A stretch of DNA of 28,285 bases from Nitrospina sp. Lineage in GTDB: Bacteria; Nitrospinota; Nitrospinia; Nitrospinales; Nitrospinaceae. Within the stretch, counting starts at the first letter, position 1. Each line of letters begins with the position of its first letter. The notes beneath the pieces were generated by a model. It saw only the letters and a list, made by a program, of their open reading frames with translations, was not told where the DNA came from and did not search any database. Of the stretch, positions 16,681-24,173 are shown in pieces. The translations under genes were made by a program, and so were the position numbers. Location of the stretch: the NCBI GenBank assembly GCA_004357435.1, contig SMVS01000130.1, positions 1 to 28,285 of the forward strand, in the 5' to 3' direction.

Positions 16681-17031
16681 TTATAAATCTCCCAATTCAT
16701 CTTCCTCAAACAGTTCCTGCATGGTGTGGGTATCGTTTTCTTCCGTCAGCCGCTGGTCCGCCCGGTCAATGAACTCGTTCACCGTTTTCAAATTTTCCTG
16801 GGAAATGTTGCATAAAACCAGGCGTTGCATGAGCGTTTCTTTTTCAAAATGCTGGAGCAGTTTGCCGAAACTCCCCATCAAAAATGAGGAATACAGAGTG
16901 TTGACTCCGGAAAAGTCCAATTCCACCGACTGCCCAGCCTTTACTTCAGGATAAAGCAGTTGATACAGTGTGTCGCCTTCGCCTAATGCCGTACAATTGG
17001 GGCCGATCAATTCAGCCAAGTGAATTCTCAT
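16681..17031 (-). CDS. STAS-like (DUF4325-type) protein
   Basis: A 116-residue soluble protein. The central VELDFSGVNTLYSSFLMGSF has the look of STAS-like/DUF4325 domains, where a D/S-F-S-G-V strand precedes a helix beginning with a serine. A short acidic C-terminal tail (MQELFEEDELGDL) follows. STAS-type proteins usually act as partners in regulatory switches with anti-sigma or histidine-kinase-like ATPases, and no such ATPase is adjacent. GGGAGGAG about 10 bases upstream of ATG 17031 is a strong ribosome binding site. The gene is divergent from the SGNH hydrolase gene. Confidence 0.65.
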   Translation of the reverse strand: MRIHLAELIGPNCTALGEGDTLYQLLYPEVKAGQSVELDFSGVNTLYSSFLMGSFGKLLQHFEKETLMQRLVLCNISQENLKTVNEFIDRADQRLTEENDTHTMQELFEEDELGDL

Positions 17032-17233
17032 GCAAAAAGCTCCTCCCTATCCAGCTATGGCAAACAAGCCACCAGCGCTGGCATTATTCCGGTTTATGGC
17101 TCTAAATCCAATAAAAAATTCAGGATTTTTAAAAAAGCTGTTTATTATTAAAAATGGCGGGACGGGATTACAGAAGGTGGTGTCCCACCCGCAGGAAATT
17201 CTGGTTTGGTCCAGGCTTCTTATCAGGGGGCGC

Positions 17234-17950
17234 ATGAAATTCATTGAGTGGCTGTTGCTGGCAATTATCGCGGGACTTTCCGTGTCGGCGGTTGCGAATC
17301 CGGCGTCCTCTTTCGCTTCGTCCACCGCACTCCGTTACGTTCCTCTGGGCGATTCCTACACACGCGGCAAAGGGGTGCCGCAGGAAGACACCTGGCCCAT
17401 GTTGCTCACCCGGCACTTGCAGGCGGAAGGCATCGATATTGAGCTGAGTGTCAACCCGGCACAAAATGGCGCGACCCTCAAAAAAGTTCTGGATGAACAG
17501 GTCCCCATACTTTTAAAAAAGCGGGCCACCTTGGTGACCGTGCTCATCGGCGTCAACGATTGGGTGCGGGGTACAGGAAGCCGACGGTTTACCCAACGGC
17601 TGAAACGCTTGCTGTCCACTCTGCTCGATTTTCTGCCCGCCCGCGAACGGTTGCTTTTGATCACGCTCCCGGATTTTTCCTGCTCTCCGCTGGGAAAAAC
17701 TTTTGGCTATGGGAAAAGCGCCCCCAATGGTTTGACTCGTTTTAACAATATTATCAAGCGGCAGGCGCAGGAGAATGGCTTGTGGGTGGTGGATCTGTTT
17801 CCGCTGTCGAGAGAGATATGCCAGGACCCGGGAATGTTCACCCAGGATGAGTTGCACCCATCGAGAAAACAATACGTCGAATGGGAAAAACTGATTTATC
17901 CAATAATGCGGAAAATGTTGAGTGCCGAAAAAGTGAGCGAAGAGCCTTAA
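17234..17950 (+). CDS. Exported SGNH/GDSL-family hydrolase
   Basis: A 238-residue protein with a signal peptide (KFIEWLLLAIIAGLSVSAVA). Block I is PLGDSYTRGKGV (Ser about residue 40, GDS motif), block III is LIGVNDWVRG and block V is DELHPSRKQY, giving the Ser/Asn/His-Asp set of an SGNH esterase or lipase. Its likely place is the periplasm or outer surface; the substrate is unknown. ATG at 17234, just before the signal peptide and after AGGGGG, is chosen. The longer frame back to 17030 would put 68 unrelated residues ahead of the signal. Its TAA overlaps the stop of the convergent histidine kinase within a single TTAA. Confidence 0.85.
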   Translation: MKFIEWLLLAIIAGLSVSAVANPASSFASSTALRYVPLGDSYTRGKGVPQEDTWPMLLTRHLQAEGIDIELSVNPAQNGATLKKVLDEQVPILLKKRATLVTVLIGVNDWVRGTGSRRFTQRLKRLLSTLLDFLPARERLLLITLPDFSCSPLGKTFGYGKSAPNGLTRFNNIIKRQAQENGLWVVDLFPLSREICQDPGMFTQDELHPSRKQYVEWEKLIYPIMRKMLSAEKVSEEP

Positions 17951-19281
17951 TTCGCGAGGCAGGTGACTCTTTCGGGAATGCGAAAAATAAAAGTGGCCCC
18001 AGATTGCTTGGTGCTTTGTGCCGTGATGGTCCCCCCGTGCCGTTCCACGATCTTTTTGCAGATGGCCAAGCCCATTCCAGAGCCATCTTTTTCGCTCCGC
18101 CCACTCAGACGCTCGAAAGGCCTGAAGATCCGGTCCGCCTGCTTTTGATCAAACCCAATGCCCTCATCCATGACCCAAAATTCCCAAAAACCGTCTTCAC
18201 GATGACGGCTGGTGATGGAAATTCTAGGAGGCGTATTCTTTTTATTAAATTGAATGGCATTGAGAATCAGGTTTTTGAATAATTGTCTCATTTGCGTTTC
18301 ATCCGCCGGCAACGTGGGGAGGTCCCCCAGAAGGATATGGGCACCGGATCTTTTGATTCGGCTTTCCAGGTCCGTCATCACCTGGTTCACCACTTTATCC
18401 AGAGACGCGGGCTTGATGTCTCCGCCTTTGGTGGTGACTTTAGACAATTGCACCAGAGAATTGATTAATTTTTGCATTCTTATCGAAGCTTTTTCCATCA
18501 CCTTGAGATAGTCTTCAGCCCGGCGGTCCAGTTTCGGTCCATAATTGGTGCGCAACCGTTCCCCGAAAGTGACGAGCTTCCGCAAGGGTTCCCGTAAATC
18601 ATGCGAAGCCACAAAAGTGAAGTCTTTCAACTCTTGGATATTATTTTTAAGCTCAACCGTCATGTGTTCCAGCGCCGAAGTACGGTCTCTAACTTTTTTT
18701 TCCAGATTTTTATTTTGATCGTTCAAGCACTGATACAGCTCGCCATTTTCCATCGCGTTGGCGGTGTTGTGTAAAATAATGGACACCAGCGCCGACCAGT
18801 CTGAAGGGATGTAGCGGAGAGGTTTGGCCAATCGTCCTATCATCATGCCTTTGATTTTGAACCGGGTCGCGAGTGGATGGAGTACAATTTTTTCCCGGAT
18901 CACCTCTCCGTCAACCAAAATTGCCCGGTTTTGTTTCAGGGCCCAGGCGAAATTTCCTTTTTCAATCTGATGGTCCAGTTCCAATTGCAGGAGGCCCTGG
19001 TCTTCCAGCGGGTTTGCCTGGGCCAGGTTGAACGTGTGATCGGATTCGTTGACCAGAAAAAAGGCGGTCGATTTGAAATGAATTATCCGGTCGAGATAAC
19101 ACCGGGTCATATCGAGCAGGTGATCGAAATCGATGGTTTTGGGTACGCCCTGATGAATGTCGCCCATGGACGCGGCCAGATCCAGCACCGAGTAATACCA
19201 GCGGTTTTCTTTTTCAAGAAACTCCACCCGTGTTCTCAGTTTGTTGATATCGTTTTCACTCCAAATGCTTGACTTGTCCAT
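17947..19281 (-). CDS. Soluble sensor histidine kinase
   Basis: A 444-residue protein with no membrane helix. Residues about 25-175 look like a GAF-type sensory region, followed by a coiled coil (185-220). The dimerisation box is FVASHDLREPLRKL with the phospho-accepting His227. The ATPase domain has N box NLILNAIQFN (Asn341), G1 DEGIGFD and G2 GSGMGLAICKKIVERHGG. No receiver domain or response regulator is adjacent. It is four bases downstream of an HDOD gene, so the two are co-transcribed. Signal and partner are unknown. Its stop overlaps that of the convergent SGNH hydrolase gene. Confidence 0.9.
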   Translation of the reverse strand: MDKSSIWSENDINKLRTRVEFLEKENRWYYSVLDLAASMGDIHQGVPKTIDFDHLLDMTRCYLDRIIHFKSTAFFLVNESDHTFNLAQANPLEDQGLLQLELDHQIEKGNFAWALKQNRAILVDGEVIREKIVLHPLATRFKIKGMMIGRLAKPLRYIPSDWSALVSIILHNTANAMENGELYQCLNDQNKNLEKKVRDRTSALEHMTVELKNNIQELKDFTFVASHDLREPLRKLVTFGERLRTNYGPKLDRRAEDYLKVMEKASIRMQKLINSLVQLSKVTTKGGDIKPASLDKVVNQVMTDLESRIKRSGAHILLGDLPTLPADETQMRQLFKNLILNAIQFNKKNTPPRISITSRHREDGFWEFWVMDEGIGFDQKQADRIFRPFERLSGRSEKDGSGMGLAICKKIVERHGGTITAQSTKQSGATFIFRIPERVTCLAN

Positions 19282-19285
19282 AGAA

Positions 19286-20137
19286 TTATCTTCCCGCTAA
19301 AACGATTTCAATGTTTTCGCTGTATTGAGTCTCAATTTGATTCCAAATGCTTTCCAGTACACTTGAGTTGAGGCCCACGTGGTCCCAGGATTTTACGTCC
19401 AGGGGAGGAACGAAGAGATCTCCGCTGGACCCCAACTCCATGGCCTTGGAAAAAATGTCGGCAAGATTGACGATGGCTGATTCCACAGGATAGCGCCGGG
19501 CTTTCGACGGTTGGTGGTGGCAGGCGATGATCTCCTCATAACTGAGTGGGAGTTTCCAGGCCTTGGCCAGGGAAGCTCCCACCTCAGCATGATTGAAACC
19601 TAAAACCTTTTGCTCCATGTCGACCATCAGTCCGCCTTCTTCCTGATGACGGTCGATAATTTCCCGAGCCTGGTCCGGTAAATTTTCCATGATGATCAAC
19701 CGGCCAACATCGTGCAGAATCCCGCAAAGGTAAAATCGTTCGGGGTTGGTTTCCTGCCCATGGATGGCCAAAATGCGTGCGGTGACAGCGCAACCCAAAC
19801 TGTGCCGCCAAAACATGTTCATGTTGACCAAATCCTCAGGCACTCCCTGGAAGGTGGTCAAGATGGTGGTGGCCAGTGCTAAATCGTGCAGTTGCTGGGT
19901 GCCAATAATGGAAATGGCGTGCGTGACCGTTTCCACATTGGATGGAAAACTGTAAAATGAGCTGTTCACAACTCTCAGAATTCTCGCGGCCAGGGCGGTG
20001 TCCATGCCGATGACCTTGGCAATGTCCGAGAAACTGCTTGTGGGATCGTTCAACATCTCACTCAGCATTATAAAAATTTCGGGCAGAGAAGAGGTTTTGG
20101 TGGAGCCGGTGATTAAATCCTTGGGGCTAATGGCCAT
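19286..20137 (-). CDS. HDOD-domain signalling protein
   Basis: A 283-residue protein that is essentially one HDOD domain. It opens with SLPEIFIMLSEMLNDPTSS and IGMDTALAARILRVVNSSFY, then GILHDVGRLIIMENLP (the HD pair near residues 155-156), then the C-terminal HHQPSKARRYPVESAIVNLAD. HDOD proteins generally lack enzyme activity and act as regulatory or scaffold modules in motility, biofilm and stress circuits. ATG at 20137 is favoured by AGAGG six bases upstream; an ATG at 20161 would add eight residues. It lies between a small domain protein and the histidine kinase in one minus-strand unit. Confidence 0.88.
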   Translation of the reverse strand: MAISPKDLITGSTKTSSLPEIFIMLSEMLNDPTSSFSDIAKVIGMDTALAARILRVVNSSFYSFPSNVETVTHAISIIGTQQLHDLALATTILTTFQGVPEDLVNMNMFWRHSLGCAVTARILAIHGQETNPERFYLCGILHDVGRLIIMENLPDQAREIIDRHQEEGGLMVDMEQKVLGFNHAEVGASLAKAWKLPLSYEEIIACHHQPSKARRYPVESAIVNLADIFSKAMELGSSGDLFVPPLDVKSWDHVGLNSSVLESIWNQIETQYSENIEIVLAGR

Positions 20138-20143
20138 GGACTG

Positions 20144-20148
20144 CCTCT
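20144..20148 (-). promoter_or_regulatory. Ribosome binding site AGAGG deciding the HDOD start
   Basis: On the minus strand AGAGG is followed by six bases and ATG at 20137. No comparable site precedes the upstream ATG at 20161. Confidence 0.5.
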
Positions 20149-20222
20149 TTGTCATTATCATTGAAGGCTTTCTTAAAAAATATTATGCCGGGAAAATTTC
20201 CCACAAAGTAACTTTTTTGCGT

Positions 20223-20567
20223 TTATTCAATAGAACTGGTTTTTTGTTTAACTTTTTTCATGGTGCACAACCGCTTCAGCTCCATAACTATAGGATGGCT
20301 CGCATTGGAATGCCGGAACAGTGCCGCGCTTGCCGCCTCGGCCTCCTGCAAGAGTTGGGGATCGATCGGCGGTTCCTCTTCCTGACACGAAACCCCTTCC
20401 TTATGCTCCTGAACAAATGTTTCTGTGATTCCCCAAGCTTTGAAGTTCTTGATTTCCTTGTCTTTTAGACTTTTACCGGATTTTAACAGAAGGACTCCAG
20501 AAAAGTTGGTGACATCCCTGGATAAAACCATACCGGGCTTCAGTTGATTCAATTTGAGACTTAACAT
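20223..20567 (-). CDS. Stand-alone small domain protein upstream of HDOD
   Basis: A 114-residue cytosolic protein. The first 50 residues (LKLNQLKPGMVLSRDVTNFS, then GVLLLKSGKSLKDKEIKNFK) match the short N-terminal module often found ahead of HD-GYP or HDOD domains, here encoded as a separate gene. The rest is hydrophilic with EEEPPIDPQLLQEAEAASAA. It ends 85 bases before the HDOD start, on the same strand. It may act with the HDOD protein, which is inference. ATG at 20567 is chosen because the conserved module begins there; the frame continues to 20621. The ribosome binding site is weak. Confidence 0.7.
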   Translation of the reverse strand: MLSLKLNQLKPGMVLSRDVTNFSGVLLLKSGKSLKDKEIKNFKAWGITETFVQEHKEGVSCQEEEPPIDPQLLQEAEAASAALFRHSNASHPIVMELKRLCTMKKVKQKTSSIE

Positions 20568-21027
20568 AGCAAATACTCGCGAACGGGGGCGCAATGAGCC
20601 GCATTCAGGTCCAGTATGCATGAAGCAACCATTTGAAACTTATGAAGTAATGTTAAAAATAGCTGTCAGATGGGTGTTTGCGACAAATTCCAGCCCCTCT
20701 GTATTAAATTGTACGGATAAAAATAGTATCAGGCAAAACCCCTTTTAAATCAATGGTATTAGTGAAAAATATGGAACGGGTTGGGAGCCGGGCCGATAAA
20801 CTGTTTCAAATAAAGGGATTTCCAGTTAAATTTCTTATCATTTTTAGACTTAAATTATTGATTAAAAAGCAGTAGTTTTATTATTTTTATCCAAAAGGTT
20901 ATACGGTGATGGTTTCATAGCGGATGGAGGGGCTATAAAATAGCCCGTGGAATAGGGCGGGACAATGGTTACAATGAAGCGGAGTTTATGAGTTTAATCC
21001 AAGTTTCATACAGGAGTGATTTCAACT
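20568..21027. other. Intergenic region upstream of nirK
   Basis: About 460 mostly AT-rich bases between divergent units. It should hold the promoters of the HDOD/kinase unit and of nirK. A perfect 7-base hairpin, GGGCTAT-AAA-ATAGCCC, lies at 20930-20946, about 81 bases ahead of the nirK start. I looked for FNR-type TTGAT-N4-ATCAA and NsrR-type palindromes and found no clear one. Confidence 0.5.
21012..21016 (+). promoter_or_regulatory. Ribosome binding site AGGAG for nirK
   Basis: AGGAG lies 11 bases ahead of the ATG at 21028 and overlaps the alternative GTG at 21016, so the ATG is the better start. Confidence 0.5.
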
Positions 21028-22179
21028 ATGACCATAAGTGAATTCTTAAAATTATTGCGATCCGTGTGGTTTCCGGTGGGCGCTTTCACAGTGCTTTTTC
21101 ATCTGGCCTTTGGGGCGACGGGCTGGGCGTCCGCCAACCTGTTAAATGTAATGAACGTCTCCGCGACTTTTGGGACAGCGTCCTCCCAGCATTTAATGTC
21201 TGTCGGGCCCGGCGAGGGTCCGCATTTCCATCCCGTGGAGTTGGACCGGATGTCCCGTATTCCGGAGGTGGCCAAAGATGCGAGTGAAGTTCCGCAGATA
21301 CCGGTTCGCAAAACTCCATCCCGGATTCAGTATCACCTGAAAGTGCAGGAAGTGATCGCCACCTTGGCCGACGGCACCGAATATCTGTATTGGACTTATG
21401 ACCGTACCGTACCCGGTCCCATGCTGAGGGCGCGCGTGGGGGACACGATTGAGTTGACCTTGGAAAATCATCGGACCAGCACGCATGATCATTCCATTGA
21501 TTTGCATGCCGTCACTGGGCCGGGCGGGGGCGGGGCATTGACTGCTGTGAAACCGGGTGAAAAGAAAACCATGGTTTTTAAGGCGTTGCACGCGGGTGTG
21601 TTCATTTATCATTGCGCCACTCCCAATGTGCCCACGCATATTACCAACGGACTTTACGGATTGATCGTGATCGATCCGGAAGAAGGGTGGCCGGCGGTGG
21701 ACCGTGAGTTTTACGTGGTGCAGGGTGAGGTGTACACCCAGGGCGGTGTCGGGCAAAAAGGATTTCAACCCTTTGCCCCGGATAAAATGATGGCGGAAAA
21801 CCCGGTGTACATTGTTTTAAATGGGCGGGTGAAAGCGCTGACCGGTGAACGCGCTCTGCAAGCCAGGCAAGGCGAGACCATCCGGATTTTCTTTGGCAAC
21901 GCCGGGGTGTCGCGCATAGCCAGCTTCCATATCATTGGAGAAATTTTTGATAAAGTGTACCCCGAAGCCGCCCTCAATCGGGTGAACACTTCCGTGCAAA
22001 CCACTTTAGTTCCCGCCGGCGGCGCCACGGTAGTGGAATTAAAACTTGAAAACTCAGGGGACTATATTTTGCTGGACCACGCCATCTCCAGAATAGATCG
22101 TGGCGCGTATGGTGTGCTGAGCGTATCGGGCGATCCGGTTCCGGAGTTGCTCTCCGGGAAGAAGGGCTCTGGAAAATAA
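21028..22179 (+). CDS. nirK: Copper-containing nitrite reductase NirK
   Basis: A 383-residue two-domain cupredoxin protein with an N-terminal signal or anchor helix (about residues 11-34). It reduces nitrite to nitric oxide in the periplasm. Type 2 copper ligands are His160 (IDLHAVTG), His195 (YHCATP) and His351 (LLDHAISR), with catalytic Asp158 and His301 (ASFHIIGE). Type 1 ligands His155 (HDHSID), Cys196 and His204 (PTHITNG) are present. The axial ligand position, His+5, is Leu209 where NirK normally has Met. GPGGGGALTAVKPGE and PTHITNGLYGLIVIDPEEG are typical NirK blocks. It is a single-gene unit; no nor genes or regulator are adjacent. It could serve nitrite turnover in a nitrifier or a partial denitrifier. 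Confidence 0.88.
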   Translation: MTISEFLKLLRSVWFPVGAFTVLFHLAFGATGWASANLLNVMNVSATFGTASSQHLMSVGPGEGPHFHPVELDRMSRIPEVAKDASEVPQIPVRKTPSRIQYHLKVQEVIATLADGTEYLYWTYDRTVPGPMLRARVGDTIELTLENHRTSTHDHSIDLHAVTGPGGGGALTAVKPGEKKTMVFKALHAGVFIYHCATPNVPTHITNGLYGLIVIDPEEGWPAVDREFYVVQGEVYTQGGVGQKGFQPFAPDKMMAENPVYIVLNGRVKALTGERALQARQGETIRIFFGNAGVSRIASFHIIGEIFDKVYPEAALNRVNTSVQTTLVPAGGATVVELKLENSGDYILLDHAISRIDRGAYGVLSVSGDPVPELLSGKKGSGK

Positions 22180-22217
22180 GAGTGGTTTCTATTAAAGGGT
22201 CTGCAATATTTTCAGGT

Positions 22218-22661
22218 TTATGAGGTCAAACCCGGCGGGGTGGATTTCTTCTTTTTTTTATGTGCTTTCTTTGATTTTTTAACCGCCAGATTTGCGCCGA
22301 TTTCATTGAGGATGGCCCGCGCGGTATCAATGTCCGTGAAAAACCGGGACTTCTTGGCCGAGACAGTCACTTGGGTTTGGAGGCCCACCTTCTCCAGGAT
22401 GATGGTCACCTTGGTGCCTCCCGAAGAGACGAAAATTTCTTTAATTTTCTTGTCTTCCTTGATGCCTTTGATCTTTAATTTTCTTGCCTTCAGGACTTTC
22501 CGCACCGCCCGGTCGGTTTTACTCATGGAGGCCTTGAACACCTTGTCCAATTCGTGTCCGCCAGTGGTGTCACTGCGGTCACTGGAGGCCCCAAAGGTGG
22601 TCAGACACCCCGAAAGCGGGATGCAAAGGATTGCAACTAATAGGAAAGGCCATCGCTTCAT
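22218..22661 (-). CDS. Predicted lipoprotein, DUF3568-like
   Basis: A 147-residue protein. Signal WPFLLVAILCIPLSGCL has lipobox LSGC with Cys at about residue 19. The mature part holds about 75 residues of alternating beta and helix (KASMSKTDRAVRKVLKARKL, then VTIILEKVGLQTQVTVSAK) that resemble DUF3568 lipoproteins. The last 20 residues are very lysine-rich (KKSKKAHKKKKK). Function unknown. The ribosome binding site is weak. An 8-base inverted repeat sits 18 bases ahead of its start. Convergent with nirK, 38 bases apart. Confidence 0.65.
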   Translation of the reverse strand: MKRWPFLLVAILCIPLSGCLTTFGASSDRSDTTGGHELDKVFKASMSKTDRAVRKVLKARKLKIKGIKEDKKIKEIFVSSGGTKVTIILEKVGLQTQVTVSAKKSRFFTDIDTARAILNEIGANLAVKKSKKAHKKKKKSTPPGLTS

Positions 22662-22678
22662 AAACAGGTCCGGTAAAA

Positions 22679-22709
22679 TTATCCTGGAAAGATTACCTTT
22701 TCAGGATAA
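22679..22709. repeat. Inverted repeat upstream of the DUF3568-like gene
   Basis: TTATCCTG at 22679-22686 and CAGGATAA at 22702-22709 are perfectly complementary over 8 bases with a 15-base spacer. Position, 18 bases ahead of the ATG at 22661, fits an operator or a hairpin in the 5' leader. Confidence 0.45.
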
Positions 22710-22913
22710 GGCTATTGGCAGTCAAATGTTAACGATATTTTTAATTATGAAGGTATGGGTTGGGTTTTCAAGGGAAATCGCAGGGATAGAAGGTTAATAA
22801 TTAAATGGGTGGATTGGAATAATGTGCCACGCTCTTGGGAAATGGCTGAGTCTCATTGATTTTCCAGCTAAAGCGGTTTAGGTTAAACGAATCCTCTCAC
22901 ATTTGGGTGAATT

Positions 22914-23684
22914 ATGCTCCTGGCAATTGATATAGGAAATACCAACATTGTTTTTGGTTTGTTTGCCGAAAGCCGGATGCTGACCCATTGGCGCATCCGC
23001 ACCGAACGCCACCGGACGACCGATGAATACTGGGTGTTGGTCAATGAGTTCATCAGCCTGAATAAAGCGACCGTGGGGAGTATCAAGGATATTGTGATCT
23101 CTTGCGTGGTGCCGCCGCTGGTGCCGGTGTTTGAGGAACTGGCGCAAAAGTATTTCAAATCCGAACCTTTGTTTGTCGGTCCGGGGATAAAAACCGGTAT
23201 CTCGATTTTGTATAAGAACCCGGCAGAAGTGGGAGCCGATCGCATCGCCAACGCGGTGGCCGGGTTTGAAAAATATGGAGGGCCACTCATCATCGTGGAT
23301 TTTGGCACGGCCACCACCTTCGATGCGGTTTCCGAAAAAGGCGAATACATGGGCGGGGCGATTTTCCCTGGCGTCCAGATTTCACTGGAAGCGCTGTACC
23401 AAAGCACGGCCAAACTGCCGCCCGTGGATTTGGTAGTGCCGGAACGGGTGATTGGCAAAACCACGGTGGAAAGCATTCAAGCGGGAGCGGTGTTTGGCTT
23501 TGTCGGCATGATCGACAGCATTGTTTCCCGTATGCAGGAAGAGATCGGCAAACCCGCGCAAGTGATCGGCACCGGCGGTTTGTTGAATGTCCTCATTCAG
23601 GAAGTCCGGTCCATCCAGACCATCGATCCTTTTTTAACGTTAGAAGGTTTGAAAATTTTATACGATAGAAACCGGCCAGCGTGA
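22914..23684 (+). CDS. coaX: Type III pantothenate kinase CoaX
   Basis: A 256-residue ASKHA-fold enzyme, full length for the family. It phosphorylates pantothenate in the first step of coenzyme A synthesis. The phosphate-binding loop DIGNTNIVFG is at residues 6-15, GADRIANAVAGFEKYG at 107-122 includes the conserved GADR, and DFGTATTFDAVS at 129-140 holds the catalytic-side Asp. GGAIFPGVQISLEAL follows. GGGTGA lies just ahead of the ATG. It is a single gene with no birA partner adjacent, unlike some genomes. A 15-base palindrome (CCAGCGT-G-ACGCTGG, 23676-23690) spans its TGA. Confidence 0.93.
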   Translation: MLLAIDIGNTNIVFGLFAESRMLTHWRIRTERHRTTDEYWVLVNEFISLNKATVGSIKDIVISCVVPPLVPVFEELAQKYFKSEPLFVGPGIKTGISILYKNPAEVGADRIANAVAGFEKYGGPLIIVDFGTATTFDAVSEKGEYMGGAIFPGVQISLEALYQSTAKLPPVDLVVPERVIGKTTVESIQAGAVFGFVGMIDSIVSRMQEEIGKPAQVIGTGGLLNVLIQEVRSIQTIDPFLTLEGLKILYDRNRPA

Positions 23685-23807
23685 CGCTGGACCCAGATAG
23701 CGGACGCAGGTTATTGTCGCCAGACGTTGTTGAGCGCCAGCCGGAGTTTGATCCATTGCCGCCGAGCGTTGTCCGGCCGATCCACTTGCAAAGCCGAAGG
23801 GGACAAC

Positions 23808-23888
23808 AAAAAAACCGACTTCTCCGACAAGGAGGAGGGGCCTGATTTACCCAGGGAGAGGAGGCACCCCAGGAAAATAAAAAGTCGG
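23808..23888 (-). terminator. Possible terminator after the TusA-like gene
   Basis: On the minus strand CCGACTT (23888-23882) can pair with AAGTCGG (23821-23815), followed directly by seven T residues (23814-23808). The arms are only 7 bases and about 60 apart, so this is weak on its own. Position, 34 bases past the stop of the minus-strand gene at 23922, fits. Confidence 0.35.
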
Positions 23889-23921
23889 AAAAGCCGGTCT
23901 CAACTGAATTGCATAAAACAG

Positions 23922-24173
23922 TTATTTCGTTTTTGAAAATTGATTCACTTTCTGAATGAAAAGACGAATCAAACCGCCATTTTCATTCATGTCGGACACC
24001 TGGTAACCATTGGCCTCCGCCCCGCGTTGAAAGGCCTCGGTGAAATCTCTTTTTTTATCCAGAATGATTTCCAAAATTCCGTTGGCTTTGACACCTTCCA
24101 GAGCTTTTGATGCCTTGGTGTAGGCATGGAAGAATGACATGCCACGAATATCCAGCGTCTTGAACACGGTCAT
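23922..24173 (-). CDS. TusA/SirA-like small protein lacking the sulfur-carrier Cys
   Basis: An 83-residue protein with the two-layer TusA pattern: LDIRGMSFFHAYTKASKALE, then LEIILDKKRDFTEAFQRGAE, then GYQVSDMNENGGLIRLFIQK. In TusA the first motif is LDxRGLxCPxP, and its Cys carries sulfur as a persulfide. Here the matching positions read GMSFFHA, with no cysteine anywhere in the protein, so persulfide transfer is excluded. It may be a regulatory or binding paralogue. GGGGGAAA precedes the ATG. Single gene, convergent with coaX. Confidence 0.7.
   Translation of the reverse strand: MTVFKTLDIRGMSFFHAYTKASKALEGVKANGILEIILDKKRDFTEAFQRGAEANGYQVSDMNENGGLIRLFIQKVNQFSKTK

Noticed and set aside
17030..17233. 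Longer start for the SGNH hydrolase.
   Set aside because: It would place 68 unrelated residues before a clear signal peptide whose own ATG has AGGGGG upstream.
20554..20748. 64-residue plus-strand frame upstream of nirK.
   Set aside because: No ribosome binding site, no motif, and it overlaps the start of the small domain gene.
23727..23936. 69-residue plus-strand frame after coaX.
   Set aside because: Low-complexity charged peptide, no ribosome binding site, overlaps the TusA-like gene and a possible terminator.
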